Assembly: GCF_003034965.1 (NCBI RefSeq)
Contig: NZ_PZKE01000010.1
Location: 1-64,000 of the forward strand
Direction of reading: 5' to 3'
Length of the DNA: 64,000 nt
Source: Fuscovulum blasticum DSM 2131
GTDB taxonomy: Bacteria; Pseudomonadota; Alphaproteobacteria; Rhodobacterales; Rhodobacteraceae
The translations under genes and the position numbers were made by a program. Shown piece by piece: positions 27,052 to 36,252 of the stretch; the first letter of the stretch is position 1; every line of letters begins with the position of its first letter. Under the pieces are notes generated by a model, which did not search any database, had not been told where the DNA came from, and saw only the letters and a program-made list of their open reading frames with translations.

Positions 27052-27591
27052 TCAGACCCCCGCGCCCGCCGACAGCACCGTCACGGCGCGGCGGTTCTTG
27101 GCATAGCAGGCTTCTTCCGAACACACCTCGATCGGGCGTTCCTTGCCGTAAGAGATGGTCTTCATCCGGTTGCCGGCCACGCCCTGGCTGATCAGGAACT
27201 GCTGCACGGCGGCCGCACGGCGGGCGCCCAGCGCAAGGTTGTATTCGCGGGTGCCCTTCTCGTCGGCATGGCCTTCGATGATGATCGCATAGCCCGGATT
27301 CTGGTTCAGCCAGCCCGCCTGCCCCGAAAGGATCGTCCGCGCCTCGGGCGACAGGGTCGACTGGTCAACCGCGAACAGCACCCGGTCACCGACCGTCTGG
27401 TTGAAATAGGCAATCGACCGCGGATCGCTGGGGTCGCCCAGACCCGTGGTGTCGATATAGCCGCCCGATCCGCCGGCGCCCCCCATGCCACCGGCACCGC
27501 CGGCCCCGCCCGAACCATAGCGGTCGGGGTTCTGGCAGGCGGCCAGCGTCAGAGCGGCCAAAACAAGCAGGGCCTTGGGGGCAAGCATCAT
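27052..27591 (-). CDS. pal: Peptidoglycan-associated lipoprotein Pal
   Basis: 179 residues. Signal peptide ends in the lipobox LTLAAC (Cys about 18), giving an outer-membrane lipoprotein; a glycine-rich linker (GGAGGAGGMGGAGGSGG) follows and then the OmpA-like domain, with the peptidoglycan-binding IIIEGHADEKGTREYN and ALGARRAAAVQQFL. It holds the outer membrane to the wall and binds TolB. Start ATG 27591 has AAGGA nine bases upstream; a second ATG is directly in phase three bases later. It lies between tolB and cpoB. Confidence 0.96.
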   Translation of the reverse strand: MMLAPKALLVLAALTLAACQNPDRYGSGGAGGAGGMGGAGGSGGYIDTTGLGDPSDPRSIAYFNQTVGDRVLFAVDQSTLSPEARTILSGQAGWLNQNPGYAIIIEGHADEKGTREYNLALGARRAAAVQQFLISQGVAGNRMKTISYGKERPIEVCSEEACYAKNRRAVTVLSAGAGV

Positions 27592-27680
27592 CGGGAGAAT
27601 CCTTCTCGTTCGCGCGAAATCGGGCATTTGGCCTTGTCTAGCAGGTTTGCGCGCCCAAGGGAATCGGGCGCGCGTCACGA

Positions 27681-29018
27681 TCACGGCAGCAAGGGCGACC
27701 AGGCCGGGTCGCTGGACGGCCCGTCAGTCGGGATCTGCTTGAGGTTCCGCCCGGTGATGTCAACCGACCACAGCGAGGCCTGACCGCCGCCGCCGCTGGT
27801 TTCGCGGGTAAACATGATCACCCGGCCGTTCGGCGCCCAGGTCGGGCCTTCGTCCAGGAAGCTGGCGGTCAGCAGGCGCTCTTCGCTGCCATCGGTGCGC
27901 ATGACGCCAATGTGGAACCGCCCCGCGTTCTGCTTGGTAAAGGCGATCAGGTCCCCGCGCGGCGACCAGACCGGGGTGGAGTAGCGCCCCTCGCCGCCCG
28001 AGATGCGGCGGCCCTCGCCGCCCGAAGCCGGCATGATATAGACCTGCTGGGTGCCCGAGCGGTCGCTTTCGAACACGATCTGGCTGCCGTCGGGGCTGAA
28101 CGAAGGCGCCGTCTCGATCGAGGGCGAATTGGTCAGTTGGCTCAGTTGGCCCGAGCGGATGTTCAGCGCATAGATGTCAGAGTTGCCGCCGCGTTCCAGG
28201 CTGAACACCACCGTGCCACCATCGGGCGAGAAGCGCGGCGCAAAGGTCATGGTGCCCGGCTGTTCCTCCAGCGTGCGCCGCTTGAGGCTGCCCACATCCA
28301 TCAGCGTGATGCGCGGAAAGCCGGTTTCGTAGCTGGTGTAAAGGATGCGGTCGCCCGTGGGGGAAAAGCGCGGCGCCAGCACGATTGACCCCGAGTCGGT
28401 CAGATACTGCACATTCGCGCCGTCGTAATCCATAACCGCCAGCCGCTTCAGGCGGGCGTTCTTGGGGCCGCTTTCACTGACGAACACCACGCGGCTGTCG
28501 AAGTAGCCGCCTTCGCCGGTGATCTTGGAATAGACCACATCGGCCACCTTGTGCGCCATACGCCGCCAGCCTGCCGTGGTGCCGGCAAACTGCAACGCGG
28601 CACCGTCCATGACCTTGCCGTTCAGCACGTCATAGGCGCGAAACTTGACGGTGATCCGGTCGCCGCTGGCCGAAACCGCGCCGGTGATCAGCACCTGCGC
28701 ATTGACCGCCTTCCAGTCTTCAAAGGCAACACCGCCGTCAAAGCTGGTGATCCGGCTGATATGCGCATCGGCCGGAATCTCGCGGAAGAACCCGGTTCCA
28801 ACCAGGTCCGAGGCCACGACCCGGCTCAGGTCGCGGGCCAGATCGCTGGCGCCGCCTTCATCGACAAAGGCCGGCACGGCAATAGGCATCGGCTCGATCA
28901 CACCGGCGCCGATCACGATGCGCGGCGGCGGGGCGTCTTGCGCCTGCGCGGCCGGCCCGGCAAATGCCGCAAGACCAAGCGCAATCAGGACTGTGACAAA
29001 TCGAAAAGACGGTCTCAT
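27681..29018 (-). CDS. tolB: Tol-Pal system beta-propeller protein TolB
   Basis: 445 residues with a signal peptide ([20 protein letters not shown]). Small N-terminal domain (about 30-165, [18 protein letters not shown]) and a six-bladed propeller of WD40-like repeats ([60 protein letters not shown]). It is periplasmic and links TolA to Pal during envelope constriction. Start ATG 29018. Spaced 90 bases from pal and 109 from tolA; no gene lies in the second gap. Confidence 0.97.
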   Translation of the reverse strand: MRPSFRFVTVLIALGLAAFAGPAAQAQDAPPPRIVIGAGVIEPMPIAVPAFVDEGGASDLARDLSRVVASDLVGTGFFREIPADAHISRITSFDGGVAFEDWKAVNAQVLITGAVSASGDRITVKFRAYDVLNGKVMDGAALQFAGTTAGWRRMAHKVADVVYSKITGEGGYFDSRVVFVSESGPKNARLKRLAVMDYDGANVQYLTDSGSIVLAPRFSPTGDRILYTSYETGFPRITLMDVGSLKRRTLEEQPGTMTFAPRFSPDGGTVVFSLERGGNSDIYALNIRSGQLSQLTNSPSIETAPSFSPDGSQIVFESDRSGTQQVYIMPASGGEGRRISGGEGRYSTPVWSPRGDLIAFTKQNAGRFHIGVMRTDGSEERLLTASFLDEGPTWAPNGRVIMFTRETSGGGGQASLWSVDITGRNLKQIPTDGPSSDPAWSPLLP

Positions 29019-29127
29019 ATGCCTCTGGCTCCGTTTTTCTTGTTTTTACCCTTGGATGGGGTCGGTGTTTCAGGGGAATTCCGGCAAATGCTCGGCCTTT
29101 TGCCCATAGTCTTGTGGCGGCTGTCGG

Positions 29128-30318
29128 TCATCTGAATCTCATCCCGTTGGCGTCAAAGACCAGATCCAGCACCTTCCATGTATCATATTTGTCGGGCGGC
29201 AACGGGATGCCGCCTTCGGTATAGGCACGCTGGATGGCGCGGCGGGCGGCGCTGAAGGCGGTGTCGATGGCCGATTGTGTCGGGCCGCTGCTTTCGATCA
29301 GGCTGATATTGCCCGGCCGCCCGTCAGGCGCGAACTCCACCCGCACCACCACGACCGTACTCATCGTATCGGTCGAGACGGCACCAAGGTTCCACTTGTT
29401 GCCGATGGCCGACCGGATGTCGCCGATCTCGCCCGCGTTCAGCGGCGGGCCCGCAGGTCCGCTGCTGGCCCCCCCGGAACTGGCCGCGCTGCTGCTGGAG
29501 CTGCTGGAACTGGGTTCCTCGGCGGTGGCCTCGGCCAGCGCCGCGGCAATGGCATCGTTTTCGGCAGCACTGCCGGACTCGCTGCTTGCGGCGGTCTCGG
29601 TCGGGGTTTCCGTCGCGGCGGGGCGCCGGGCGGGCTTGGACTTCGGCCGGATGCTGGCGGTCATGCCCAGCGACTGGTCCTGTTCCTCGGTTGCCTCGGT
29701 GCGCAGCACGTCGCCGGATTCCTGCGGCAAGGTCTCTTCCGTGGTGTCTTCCACGACCTGCGGCTCGGGCGTCGGTTCGGGGCTTACGGCCTCTTCCGGG
29801 GCCTCGGATGTCTGCGCATCTTCCGGCACGTCCACCGGGGCAGGTGCCACGCGATCGGCGGGCTTGGGCTTTGGCCGCATCGACGACGACAGCGACGGCA
29901 GCGGTTGTTCTTCAGGGGCGACCACAACCTCTTCGGGCTGCGGTTCGGGGGCAACCGGAAGCGGCTCGGGGTCAGGCTCGGGCGCTGGTTCCGGTTCGGG
30001 AGCAGGTTCCGGTTCGGGCTGCGGCTCCGGGCGCGGCGCGGGTGGCGTTTCCACCGCGGGTTCCGCCGCCGGGGCCTCGGGCTGCACCGGCTCGGGCGCG
30101 GCAATCTCGGACGGCTGTTCCGGCGCCTCGGCGGCACCCGACGGGGCCGCCGACTGCATCGCCGCGAACTCGGCCTCGGAAATCATCGACACCTGGGTCG
30201 AGATGATCTCCTGCGGTGGTTCAGGCGCAAACAGCCAGTCCCCCAGGAGAACCCAGAGGAGCGCCCCGGCATGCCCTATTCCAGAATAGAGCGTGCCCGA
30301 TTGCAACCGCGTTTCCAT
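29128..30318 (-). CDS. tolA: Tol-Pal system protein TolA
   Basis: 396 residues. One N-terminal membrane helix (YSGIGHAGALLWVLLGDWLF, about 10-30), a long extended domain rich in proline, glutamate and alanine (EPEPAPEPEP runs about 85-130; S/A-rich about 250-300) instead of the classical helical lysine/alanine rod, and a C-terminal TolA/TonB-like domain (IRSAIGNKWNLGAVSTDTMS; DGRPGNISLIESSGP). It transmits proton-motive force from TolQR to TolB-Pal. I chose ATG 30318, four bases after the tolR stop; ATG 30336 is an alternative. Poly-serine tracts (SSSSSSS) are an odd local feature. Confidence 0.9.
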   Translation of the reverse strand: METRLQSGTLYSGIGHAGALLWVLLGDWLFAPEPPQEIISTQVSMISEAEFAAMQSAAPSGAAEAPEQPSEIAAPEPVQPEAPAAEPAVETPPAPRPEPQPEPEPAPEPEPAPEPDPEPLPVAPEPQPEEVVVAPEEQPLPSLSSSMRPKPKPADRVAPAPVDVPEDAQTSEAPEEAVSPEPTPEPQVVEDTTEETLPQESGDVLRTEATEEQDQSLGMTASIRPKSKPARRPAATETPTETAASSESGSAAENDAIAAALAEATAEEPSSSSSSSSAASSGGASSGPAGPPLNAGEIGDIRSAIGNKWNLGAVSTDTMSTVVVVRVEFAPDGRPGNISLIESSGPTQSAIDTAFSAARRAIQRAYTEGGIPLPPDKYDTWKVLDLVFDANGMRFR

Positions 30319-30322
30319 CGGT

Positions 30323-30799
30323 TCAGTCCTGGCCATCCGCGCCGAAAGCCGGACCCTGCGCATCGGTCACAAGGCCAAGGTTGGTGAAGCCGCCGGCGTT
30401 CAGCGCCCCCATGACCTGCGCCACCCGTTCATAGGGCAGCGACCCGTCGGCCCGCAGAAAGATCTTGTCGCTGGTCCGCTCGGCCGCGATCGCCTTCAGC
30501 TTGGGGATCAGCTCGTCGGGCGCCACCTCGGTGGTCATCACCATGACCAGACCGTCGGCTGTCAGCGTGACGGTCAGCGGTTCTTCCTGCTCGGTCGGCA
30601 GAGCATTGGCCGCCGTCTTCGGCAGTTCGACCGGCACCCCCACCGTCAGCATGGGTGCCGCCACCATGAAGATGATCAGCAGCACCAGCATCACGTCCAC
30701 AAAGGGCGTGACGTTGATCTCGCTCATCGCGGCGGCGGTGCCGCGACGCCGGCGGCGATGCCCACCGCCACCGCCTTTCTTGATGACCCCGGCGCCCAT
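30323..30799 (-). CDS. tolR: Tol-Pal system protein TolR (ExbD/TolR)
   Basis: 158 residues. A glycine/arginine-rich cytoplasmic start (KKGGGGGHRRRRRG) leads to SEINVTPFVDVMLVLLIIFMVAAP (about 26-49), which contains the proton-channel aspartate. The periplasmic part ends with MGALNAGGFTNLGLVTDAQG. It couples with TolQ to use proton-motive force. Starts 4 bases after the tolQ stop (gap 30800-30802) and ends 4 bases before tolA, so it is an operon member. Confidence 0.97.
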   Translation of the reverse strand: MGAGVIKKGGGGGHRRRRRGTAAAMSEINVTPFVDVMLVLLIIFMVAAPMLTVGVPVELPKTAANALPTEQEEPLTVTLTADGLVMVMTTEVAPDELIPKLKAIAAERTSDKIFLRADGSLPYERVAQVMGALNAGGFTNLGLVTDAQGPAFGADGQD

Positions 30800-30802
30800 G
30801 AC

Positions 30803-31498
30803 CTACGCGTCCAACTGGCGCGACAGGATCGTCGCGAACTCATCGGCAAAGCTTTCATAGCCGCCCTGGATATGTTCGCTGTCGGCGTTCAGCTTGTTGT
30901 AGAACACCACGGCAGGAATGGCCGCGACCAGACCCACCGCCGTGGCCATCAGCGCCTCGGCAATGCCGGGGGCCACCACCGCAAGGTTGGTGTTCTGGCT
31001 CAGCGCGATCTGCTCGAAGCTGTGCTTGATCCCCCAGACCGTGCCGAACAGCCCGATGAAGGGCGCGGTTGACCCGGTGGTCGCAAGGAAGCTCAGCCCC
31101 TTGTTCAGTTTCTCGCTTTCGCGCGCGATGGCCACATCCATCGCCCGGTCGATCCGGGCCTGCGCGCCGGCGATCAGGGCGCCGTCCTGCTTGTGGCTGC
31201 GCCGCCATTCCAGCATCCCGGTCGCAAAGACCTTTTCACTGGCCCCCTGCGGGTCTGACCCGATCTTCTCATACAGCTCATCCAGCGGTTCGCCCGACCA
31301 GAAGGCGCGGTCGAAGATCGACGCCTCGTTCCGCGCGGCGCGGAACATGATGTGTTTCTGGATGATGATCGCCCATGACCAGAAGGACATGCCCAACAGC
31401 ATGAGAATGACGATCTTCACCGTCAGCGTTGCGCGCGCGAAAAGGGCCAGCAAGGAGAAATCAATCTCCTGCGCCAATGCGAGGGTTTCCGTTTCCAT
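30803..31498 (-). CDS. tolQ: Tol-Pal system protein TolQ (MotA/TolQ/ExbB)
   Basis: 231 residues with three membrane helices: FARATLTVKIVILMLLGMSFWSW (about 20-43), STAPFIGLFGTVWGIKHSF (about 125-145) and AEALMATAVGLVAAIPAVVFYN (about 168-190). The last two contain the TolQ/ExbB hallmark GLFGTVWGI and the TAVGL stretch of the proton path. ATG 31498 sits just before the first helix; in-frame sequence upstream is not conserved-looking. A near-consensus promoter lies at 31549-31578, so tolQ begins a transcript of its own after ybgC. Confidence 0.97.
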   Translation of the reverse strand: METETLALAQEIDFSLLALFARATLTVKIVILMLLGMSFWSWAIIIQKHIMFRAARNEASIFDRAFWSGEPLDELYEKIGSDPQGASEKVFATGMLEWRRSHKQDGALIAGAQARIDRAMDVAIARESEKLNKGLSFLATTGSTAPFIGLFGTVWGIKHSFEQIALSQNTNLAVVAPGIAEALMATAVGLVAAIPAVVFYNKLNADSEHIQGGYESFADEFATILSRQLDA

Positions 31499-31548
31499 TA
31501 CGCCTGCTCTGTTATGTCGTCGGGCCGTTTCCCGGTCCGTTACCCCTG

Positions 31549-31578
31549 ATTCTAGCAAGGATACAGAGGGATTGCCAA
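31549..31578 (-). promoter_or_regulatory. Sigma-70-type promoter of the tolQRAB-pal operon
   Basis: On the minus strand TTGGCA (31578-31573) and TAGAAT (31554-31549) are separated by 18 bases, five of six matches in each box. Start of transcription is expected near 31542, about 44 bases before the tolQ ATG. An inverted repeat GCCAAC-ACAA-GTTGGC (31574-31589) overlaps the -35 box and could be an operator or a ybgC terminator. Confidence 0.65.
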
Positions 31579-31641
31579 CACAAGTTGGCGACTGGCGGTC
31601 CCCCGCGCATCAAACTTCGCGCCAATCCGTCTTGGCTGTGC

Positions 31642-32055
31642 CTAGTGAACGGGCGGCGAAAGCCGGGCGCGCACCTCGGCGGGAATACGGGCGGCGTGGC
31701 CGTCGTCGCTCAGGCAGACCAGCGTCACCACCGCCTGGAACAGACGCTCGCCCGCGCGCAGCACCTCCTGCTCCACCACGATCCGCGCCCCGCCCATCTC
31801 GCGCAGACGGGTGGTGACGGTGAGGTCATCGCCGAATTTCGCCGGCCGCAGATAATCGGCCTCGACCCGGCGCACCGCAAACACGATGCCCTGCCCCGCC
31901 TTCAGCGCGGTCTGGTCCACCCCCAGCGCCCGCACCCATTCGCTGCGGCCCCGTTCGATGAACTTCAGGTAATTGGCGTAATACACGATGCCGGCCAGGT
32001 CGGTGTCCTCGTAATAAACCCGGACAGGCAGGCTATGGGCGGAAATATCGGACAT
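31642..32055 (-). CDS. ybgC: Tol-Pal-associated acyl-CoA thioesterase YbgC
   Basis: 137 residues, hot-dog fold. The active-site region is VYYEDTDLAGIVYYANYLKFIERGRSEW (residues about 12-39; aspartate and histidine-position tyrosine of the 4HBT family), then VRRVEADYLRPAKFGDDL. Relatives hydrolyse short acyl-CoA or acyl-ACP at the membrane; the link to Tol-Pal is genetic linkage and association, not a proven function. ATG 32055. First gene of the Tol-Pal cluster; divergent from creA 84 bases away and 143 bases upstream of tolQ. Confidence 0.95.
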   Translation of the reverse strand: MSDISAHSLPVRVYYEDTDLAGIVYYANYLKFIERGRSEWVRALGVDQTALKAGQGIVFAVRRVEADYLRPAKFGDDLTVTTRLREMGGARIVVEQEVLRAGERLFQAVVTLVCLSDDGHAARIPAEVRARLSPPVH

Positions 32056-32139
32056 GCTGGCCTCGCAACGGCGATGCTGGCTTCCTATTCTTTCTTCTGC
32101 GGGAATGCCACCACCCCCGCCGCCCGAAAGGAACCCGCC

Positions 32140-32592
32140 ATGCGCCTTGCCGCCCCCGCAGTTGCCCTTGCCCTTACCCTGTCCGCCCTGCCCGCCATGG
32201 CCGAAGAAGTGGGCCGCGTCGGCGTTGACTGGGTCGGAAACGACATCATCATCGAAGCCATCCCCGACCCCAAGGTGCAGGGCGTGACCTGTCACCTCGC
32301 TTATTTCGAACGCTCGATCTATGACCGGCTGACCAACGGCAACTGGTTCGAAGACCCCAGCTATTCCGCCGTCGACTGCACCCAGACCGGCCCCATCACC
32401 TTGGGCGACATCGACACCGGCGAAGACGGCGAAAAGGTGTTCTCGGAACGCCAGTCCCTGATCCTCAAGACGCTGGAAGTGACGCGGATCTACGATGCCC
32501 GGTCAAACGCCCTGATCTACCTGGCCCATGCCAGCGAAATTACCCAAGGCTCGGGCAAGATGTCGATCTCGGTCATCCCGCTGCCTGAGTAA
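32140..32592 (+). CDS. creA: CreA family protein
   Basis: 150 residues with a signal peptide (LAAPAVALALTLSALPAMAEE, cleaved about residue 22). The mature part has the CreA pattern: VGVDWVGNDIIIEAIPDPKVQGVTCHLAYFER and two conserved cysteines (VTCHL, VDCTQ) likely to form a disulfide, then SLKTLEVTRIYDARSNALIYL near the end. Function of CreA is not known; location should be periplasm. ATG 32140 has AAAGGA eight bases upstream. Its last 20 bases overlap the end of the DUF2161 gene, which converges on it. Confidence 0.9.
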   Translation: MRLAAPAVALALTLSALPAMAEEVGRVGVDWVGNDIIIEAIPDPKVQGVTCHLAYFERSIYDRLTNGNWFEDPSYSAVDCTQTGPITLGDIDTGEDGEKVFSERQSLILKTLEVTRIYDARSNALIYLAHASEITQGSGKMSISVIPLPE

Positions 32593-33253
32593 CCCCCAGC
32601 CGCGCGAGTTCGGTCGCCTCATCCTGCAGGGCCGCGCGCCCCTTCGGCGTCAGCCGGTAGATGCCGCGCGCCTCTCGTTCGAACCAGCCGTAGTGGTCGT
32701 CCCGCATCAGGACAGCCGCCCGCGCGACGCCGGTCGCCGCCGCGACCGCAGCCGCCTTCATCGCCCCGCCCGACAGCGCCGCCAGACAGCGCAGCGCATC
32801 CTGCCGGTAGGCGGTGACGCGGCGGATGCCCGTCGTGCCCCCGGTGTTCGGATCGCCCACCCGCCGCGAAAACTCCCGCAACAGCCGCCCTGCCTGCCGG
32901 ACATTCCGGCGTGGCTGATAGGGGCCGGGGTCAAGATGCGCCTCGACCACGTCGCCCCGCACCGCCAGCAGGCCCAGCCCCAGCCGGCGGCACAGCGCGA
33001 TGATCTCCTTGTAGCGCGCGCCCCAGCCCCGCGGCCCCAGCGGCACCGCAAGGTAAACCGCATCGAACAGCGCCTGCCGCGCCACCCCCTGCATCACCAG
33101 CGCCAGCGAGAATGTCAGCTTCAGTTCCACCACCACCGGCGGCTCGTCCCCCCGCACCGCCATCAGGTCGCAGGCGCCGATCTCGGCCTTCACCTCATAG
33201 CCCTGCGCCTCAAGGAAGGCTTTGACGGGGGCGGACAGATCGGCCTCTTTCAC
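32573..33253 (-). CDS. DUF2161 protein, PD-(D/E)XK nuclease-like
   Basis: 226 residues. The N-terminal half has the PD-(D/E)XK layout: Glu in KAEIGACDLMAV (the D of the motif at about residue 29) followed by VVVELKLTFSLAL (ELK at about 43). A short helical C-terminal part follows, with AAVAAATGVARAAVLMRDDHYGWF resembling a winged helix, so DNA or RNA cleavage/binding is likely. The function of the family is unproven. Its ATG overlaps the stop of the next upstream gene (ATGA), a sign of coupled translation. Overlaps creA by 20 bases at the 3' end. Confidence 0.8.
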   Translation of the reverse strand: MKEADLSAPVKAFLEAQGYEVKAEIGACDLMAVRGDEPPVVVELKLTFSLALVMQGVARQALFDAVYLAVPLGPRGWGARYKEIIALCRRLGLGLLAVRGDVVEAHLDPGPYQPRRNVRQAGRLLREFSRRVGDPNTGGTTGIRRVTAYRQDALRCLAALSGGAMKAAAVAAATGVARAAVLMRDDHYGWFEREARGIYRLTPKGRAALQDEATELARLGVTQAAG

Positions 33254-33861
33254 TGCCGCGCCGCCAGCCGCAGAGCATGGCTGCGGTCCTGCGCCACCGC
33301 CGACAGCACCGGGTCATAGGCGGCGCGGATCAGCGCGGCGATGTCGGGCCGCAGCATCACCGCCTCGCCCGCCCGCACCAGCGGCGCCCCTGCTGCAAAG
33401 GCCCGGTCCGACCAGAGCAGGATGATCTGCACCGCCTGCGCCAGCGCCAGCGTCTCGGCCGGAACGGCCGACAGGTGGTCATCCATCCGCAGGAACACGA
33501 AGGCCGCACGGATCGCGCCGTCCGGGTCAAAGCGGAAGGCCCGGTACTGGTTCGCCCCCTCGGCCTCAAGCCGGGTACACAGACCGGCCAGCCCCGGCAC
33601 CAGCCGGTCAAGGTTCGGCACCTGCGGCAGCTCGGCCCAGTCGCGGAAGAAGAAGACCATCAGGTTCGCGCCCAGTTCCGGGTCGGTCTCGGCCATCCGG
33701 TGCCCGGCCAGCGCCACCACCGCCTCGATCGCCCCCTTCACCACCGGCAGCGTCGCATCCTCGATGCCAAAGACCACCGGCACGATGGGCCGCCCCCAGC
33801 GCGCACACAGGAAACTGCCGTCGGCGCGGGTGAAAAGGGCTTCAATCTCCTGCGGGGTCAT
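33250..33861 (-). CDS. Conserved hypothetical protein coupled to the DUF2161 gene
   Basis: 203 residues; I do not recognise the family. It has no signal peptide or clear membrane helix; sequence pieces are LFTRADGSFLCARWGRPIVPVVFGIED, GANLMVFFFRDWAELPQVPNL and RAFRFDPDGAIRAAFVFLRMDD, suggesting a soluble alpha/beta domain. ATG 33861 has GGAG ten bases upstream. Its TGA overlaps the ATG of the nuclease-like DUF2161 gene by 4 bases, so the two are probably made together. Intergenic repeat D separates it from ruvB. Confidence 0.7.
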   Translation of the reverse strand: MTPQEIEALFTRADGSFLCARWGRPIVPVVFGIEDATLPVVKGAIEAVVALAGHRMAETDPELGANLMVFFFRDWAELPQVPNLDRLVPGLAGLCTRLEAEGANQYRAFRFDPDGAIRAAFVFLRMDDHLSAVPAETLALAQAVQIILLWSDRAFAAGAPLVRAGEAVMLRPDIAALIRAAYDPVLSAVAQDRSHALRLAARQ

Positions 33862-33966
33862 GGTCCGGCTCCTCTCGGCGGCGGCGCGGTCATCCCCCGC
33901 CGACCCGCGCGGGTCAAGCCCCCGCCGCACAGCGACGCCAGAACCACCTCACCGCCCCAAGCCCCT

Positions 33967-34012
33967 TCCTCTTGGCCCAAATACCCCGGGGGTGCGGGGG
34001 CAGCGCCCCCGC
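33967..34012 (+). repeat. Intergenic hairpin repeat, copy D
   Basis: CTCTTGGCCCAAATACC, then CCGGGGGT and the hairpin GCGGGGGCAGCGCCCCCGC (33994-34012). It lies between the ruvB stop (34034) and the start of the 33861 gene on the minus strand, so it would be read as its opposite strand in any ruvCAB read-through. Confidence 0.8.
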
Positions 34013-34033
34013 CGCCCGACGCCGGCCAGGGGG

Positions 34034-35059
34034 TCACCCGTCGAACAGGTCGCTCTGCCCCGGGGCGCGCGGCGCCTCAAGGCCCAGGTGGCGCCAGGCC
34101 TTGGCGCCCAGCATCCGGCCGCGCGGGGTGCGCTGGATCAGGCCCTGTTGCAGCAGATAGGGCTCGATCACCTCTTCGATGGCGTCGCGCGGCTCGCTCA
34201 GTGCCGCGGCGATGGTTTCCACCCCCACCGGCCCGCCGCCGTAATTCTCGGCCAGCAGCACCAGATAGCGCCGGTCCGCGCCATCCAGCCCCAGATTGTC
34301 CACCCCCAGCCGGGTCAGCGCCCGGTCGGCCAGCGCGCGGCTGATCTTGCCGCCCGCCTCGACCAGCGCGAAATCCACCACCCGCCGCAACAGCCGCCCG
34401 GCAATCCGCGGTGTGCCCCGCGCCCGCCGCGCGATCTCGCGGCAACCGTCCTCCTCCGCCTGCACGCCCAGAAGCCGCGCGCCCCGGGTAACGATCTCAT
34501 GCAGCTCGTCCTCGGTATAGAATTGCAGCCGGGTCGGAATCCCGAAACGGTCGCGCAGCGGCGTGGTCAGCAGGCCCAGCCGCGTGGTGGCCCCCACCAG
34601 CGTGAAGGGTTGCAGGTCGATCCGCACCGTCCGCGCCGCCGGCCCCTCGCCGATCACCAGATCCAGCGCGAAATCCTCCATCGCGGGATACAGCACCTCT
34701 TCCACCACCGGCGACAGGCGGTGAATCTCGTCGATGAACAGCACGTCGCGCGGTTCCAGATTGGTCAGGATCGCCGCCAGATCGCCCGGCCGCGCCAGCA
34801 CCGGGCCGCTGGTCATGCGGAACCCCACCCCCAGCTCGCGCGCCATGATCTGCGCCAGCGTGGTCTTGCCCAGGCCGGGGGGGCCGTGGAACAGCGTGTG
34901 ATCCATTGCCTCGCCCCGCATCCGGGCGCTGTCGATGAAGACGCGCAGGTTCGCCCGCGCCTCGTGCTGGCCGATGAATTCCTCCAGCGCCTGCGGGCGC
35001 AGCGCGCGGTCGGAATCCTCGGGCAGCTTTTCGGGCCGCAGGGCGGGGTCAGAGGTCAT
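34034..35059 (-). CDS. ruvB: Holliday junction branch migration helicase RuvB
   Basis: 341 residues. AAA+ motor with Walker [10 protein letters not shown] (about 59-67), Walker [10 protein letters not shown], sensor [15 protein letters not shown] and the C-terminal winged-helix domain ([17 protein letters not shown]). Forms hexamers around DNA arms and moves Holliday junctions with RuvA. ATG 35059; the gene begins 3 bases after ruvA. ruvC-ruvA-ruvB in this order is the usual alphaproteobacterial operon. Confidence 0.98.
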   Translation of the reverse strand: MTSDPALRPEKLPEDSDRALRPQALEEFIGQHEARANLRVFIDSARMRGEAMDHTLFHGPPGLGKTTLAQIMARELGVGFRMTSGPVLARPGDLAAILTNLEPRDVLFIDEIHRLSPVVEEVLYPAMEDFALDLVIGEGPAARTVRIDLQPFTLVGATTRLGLLTTPLRDRFGIPTRLQFYTEDELHEIVTRGARLLGVQAEEDGCREIARRARGTPRIAGRLLRRVVDFALVEAGGKISRALADRALTRLGVDNLGLDGADRRYLVLLAENYGGGPVGVETIAAALSEPRDAIEEVIEPYLLQQGLIQRTPRGRMLGAKAWRHLGLEAPRAPGQSDLFDG

Positions 35060-35062
35060 GCC

Positions 35063-35743
35063 TTACCTCGGCGCCAGAAGTTTCAGCGCCTGCCGGATCA
35101 GCGTGGCCGTGTCGGCGTCGGGCTGTTCGCCCGAAACCGTCGCCACCGCCTGCGCCGCATCTCCCGGCCCATAGCCCAGGTTCTGCAAGGCCGACAGCGC
35201 ATCCGCCGTTCCGGCCGCGCGGCGGGCGGCGGCCTCGTCAACCTTCGCGGCCTTGCGGGGCGCGGCGGCCACCGGCGGCGCCGGCTCGATCAGCTCGACC
35301 GTCTCGGCGGTGCCCGACAGCCGCGCGCCCATGGCCATGACCGAAGGCGCCTTGGATTTCAGCTCAAGGATCACCCGCTGCGCCAGTTTCGGCCCCACGC
35401 CCGGCGCGGCCTGCACGGCACGGGCATCGCCCAGCGTGATCGCGCGCGCCACCCCTTCGGCGCCCAGCGCCCCCAGAATGGCCATGCTCGCCTTGGCCCC
35501 CACGCCCTGCACCGTCATCAGCAGCTTGTGCCATTCGCGGTCCAGCATGGTGGGAAAGCCGAACAGTTGCAGCAGGTCTTCACGCACCAGCAGATCGGTA
35601 TAAAGGGCGCAGGCCTCGCCCACCGGGGGCAGCGCGGCCATGGTGCGGTCGTTGACATGCACGATATAGCCCACGCCGCGACAGTCGATCAGAACGGTGT
35701 CCAGACCCTTCCAGTCCAGCCGCCCGGCAATCTTGCCGATCAT
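35063..35743 (-). CDS. ruvA: Holliday junction binding protein RuvA
   Basis: 226 residues. N-terminal OB domain ([29 protein letters not shown]), two helix-hairpin-helix units ([30 protein letters not shown]) that bind the junction, and the C-terminal domain that touches RuvB ([20 protein letters not shown]). The linker is alanine/proline rich and a little longer than in E. coli. ATG 35743 overlaps the ruvC stop by 4 bases (ATGA). Confidence 0.97.
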   Translation of the reverse strand: MIGKIAGRLDWKGLDTVLIDCRGVGYIVHVNDRTMAALPPVGEACALYTDLLVREDLLQLFGFPTMLDREWHKLLMTVQGVGAKASMAILGALGAEGVARAITLGDARAVQAAPGVGPKLAQRVILELKSKAPSVMAMGARLSGTAETVELIEPAPPVAAAPRKAAKVDEAAARRAAGTADALSALQNLGYGPGDAAQAVATVSGEQPDADTATLIRQALKLLAPR

Positions 35744-36252
35744 CCCGCCGCCCTCCGCAGCGCCTGCTGCAACCGGCCGGCCGATTGCACATGATGGGAA
35801 TGGCAGATCGCCACCGCCAGCGCATCGGCCGCGTCGGGGCCCGCGATCTGCACGCCCGGCAGATGCAGCCGCACCATATGGTCCACCTGCACCTTGGCGG
35901 CATGGCCGACACCGACCACCGTCTTCTTCACCGCGTTCGGGGCATATTCCCCCACCTCCAGCCCGAACTGCGCCGGCACCAGAAGCGCGATGCCGCGCGC
36001 CTGCCCCAGCTTCAGCGTGGCCACCGCATCCTTGTTCACGAAGGTATGCTCCACCGCCGCGGTTTCCGGCTGATACAGGCGGAACACTTCGGTCAACTGG
36101 GCGTGCAGGCTGCACAGGCGGCGGGCCAGATCGTCGGTGGCGCCATCGCTGTGGCAGATGCCGTTCGCCACATGCGACAGCCGGGCGCCGGCCACATCAA
36201 TGACCCCCCAGCCAAGATTCCGAAGCCCCGGGTCGATGCCGATGACGCGCAT
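35740..36252 (-). CDS. ruvC: Crossover junction endodeoxyribonuclease RuvC
   Basis: 170 residues. Catalytic acids are in place: Asp7 (GIDPGL), Glu68 (AAVEHTF), Asp140 and Asp143 ([10 protein letters not shown]), matching E. coli Asp7, Glu66, Asp138, Asp141. Resolves Holliday junctions by paired nicks with RuvAB. First gene of ruvCAB. Upstream, an imperfect inverted repeat at 36257-36297 contains GTTC-N7-GTGC on the minus strand, close to the alphaproteobacterial LexA site GTTC-N7-GTTC, so SOS control is possible. Confidence 0.97.
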   Translation of the reverse strand: MRVIGIDPGLRNLGWGVIDVAGARLSHVANGICHSDGATDDLARRLCSLHAQLTEVFRLYQPETAAVEHTFVNKDAVATLKLGQARGIALLVPAQFGLEVGEYAPNAVKKTVVGVGHAAKVQVDHMVRLHLPGVQIAGPDAADALAVAICHSHHVQSAGRLQQALRRAAG

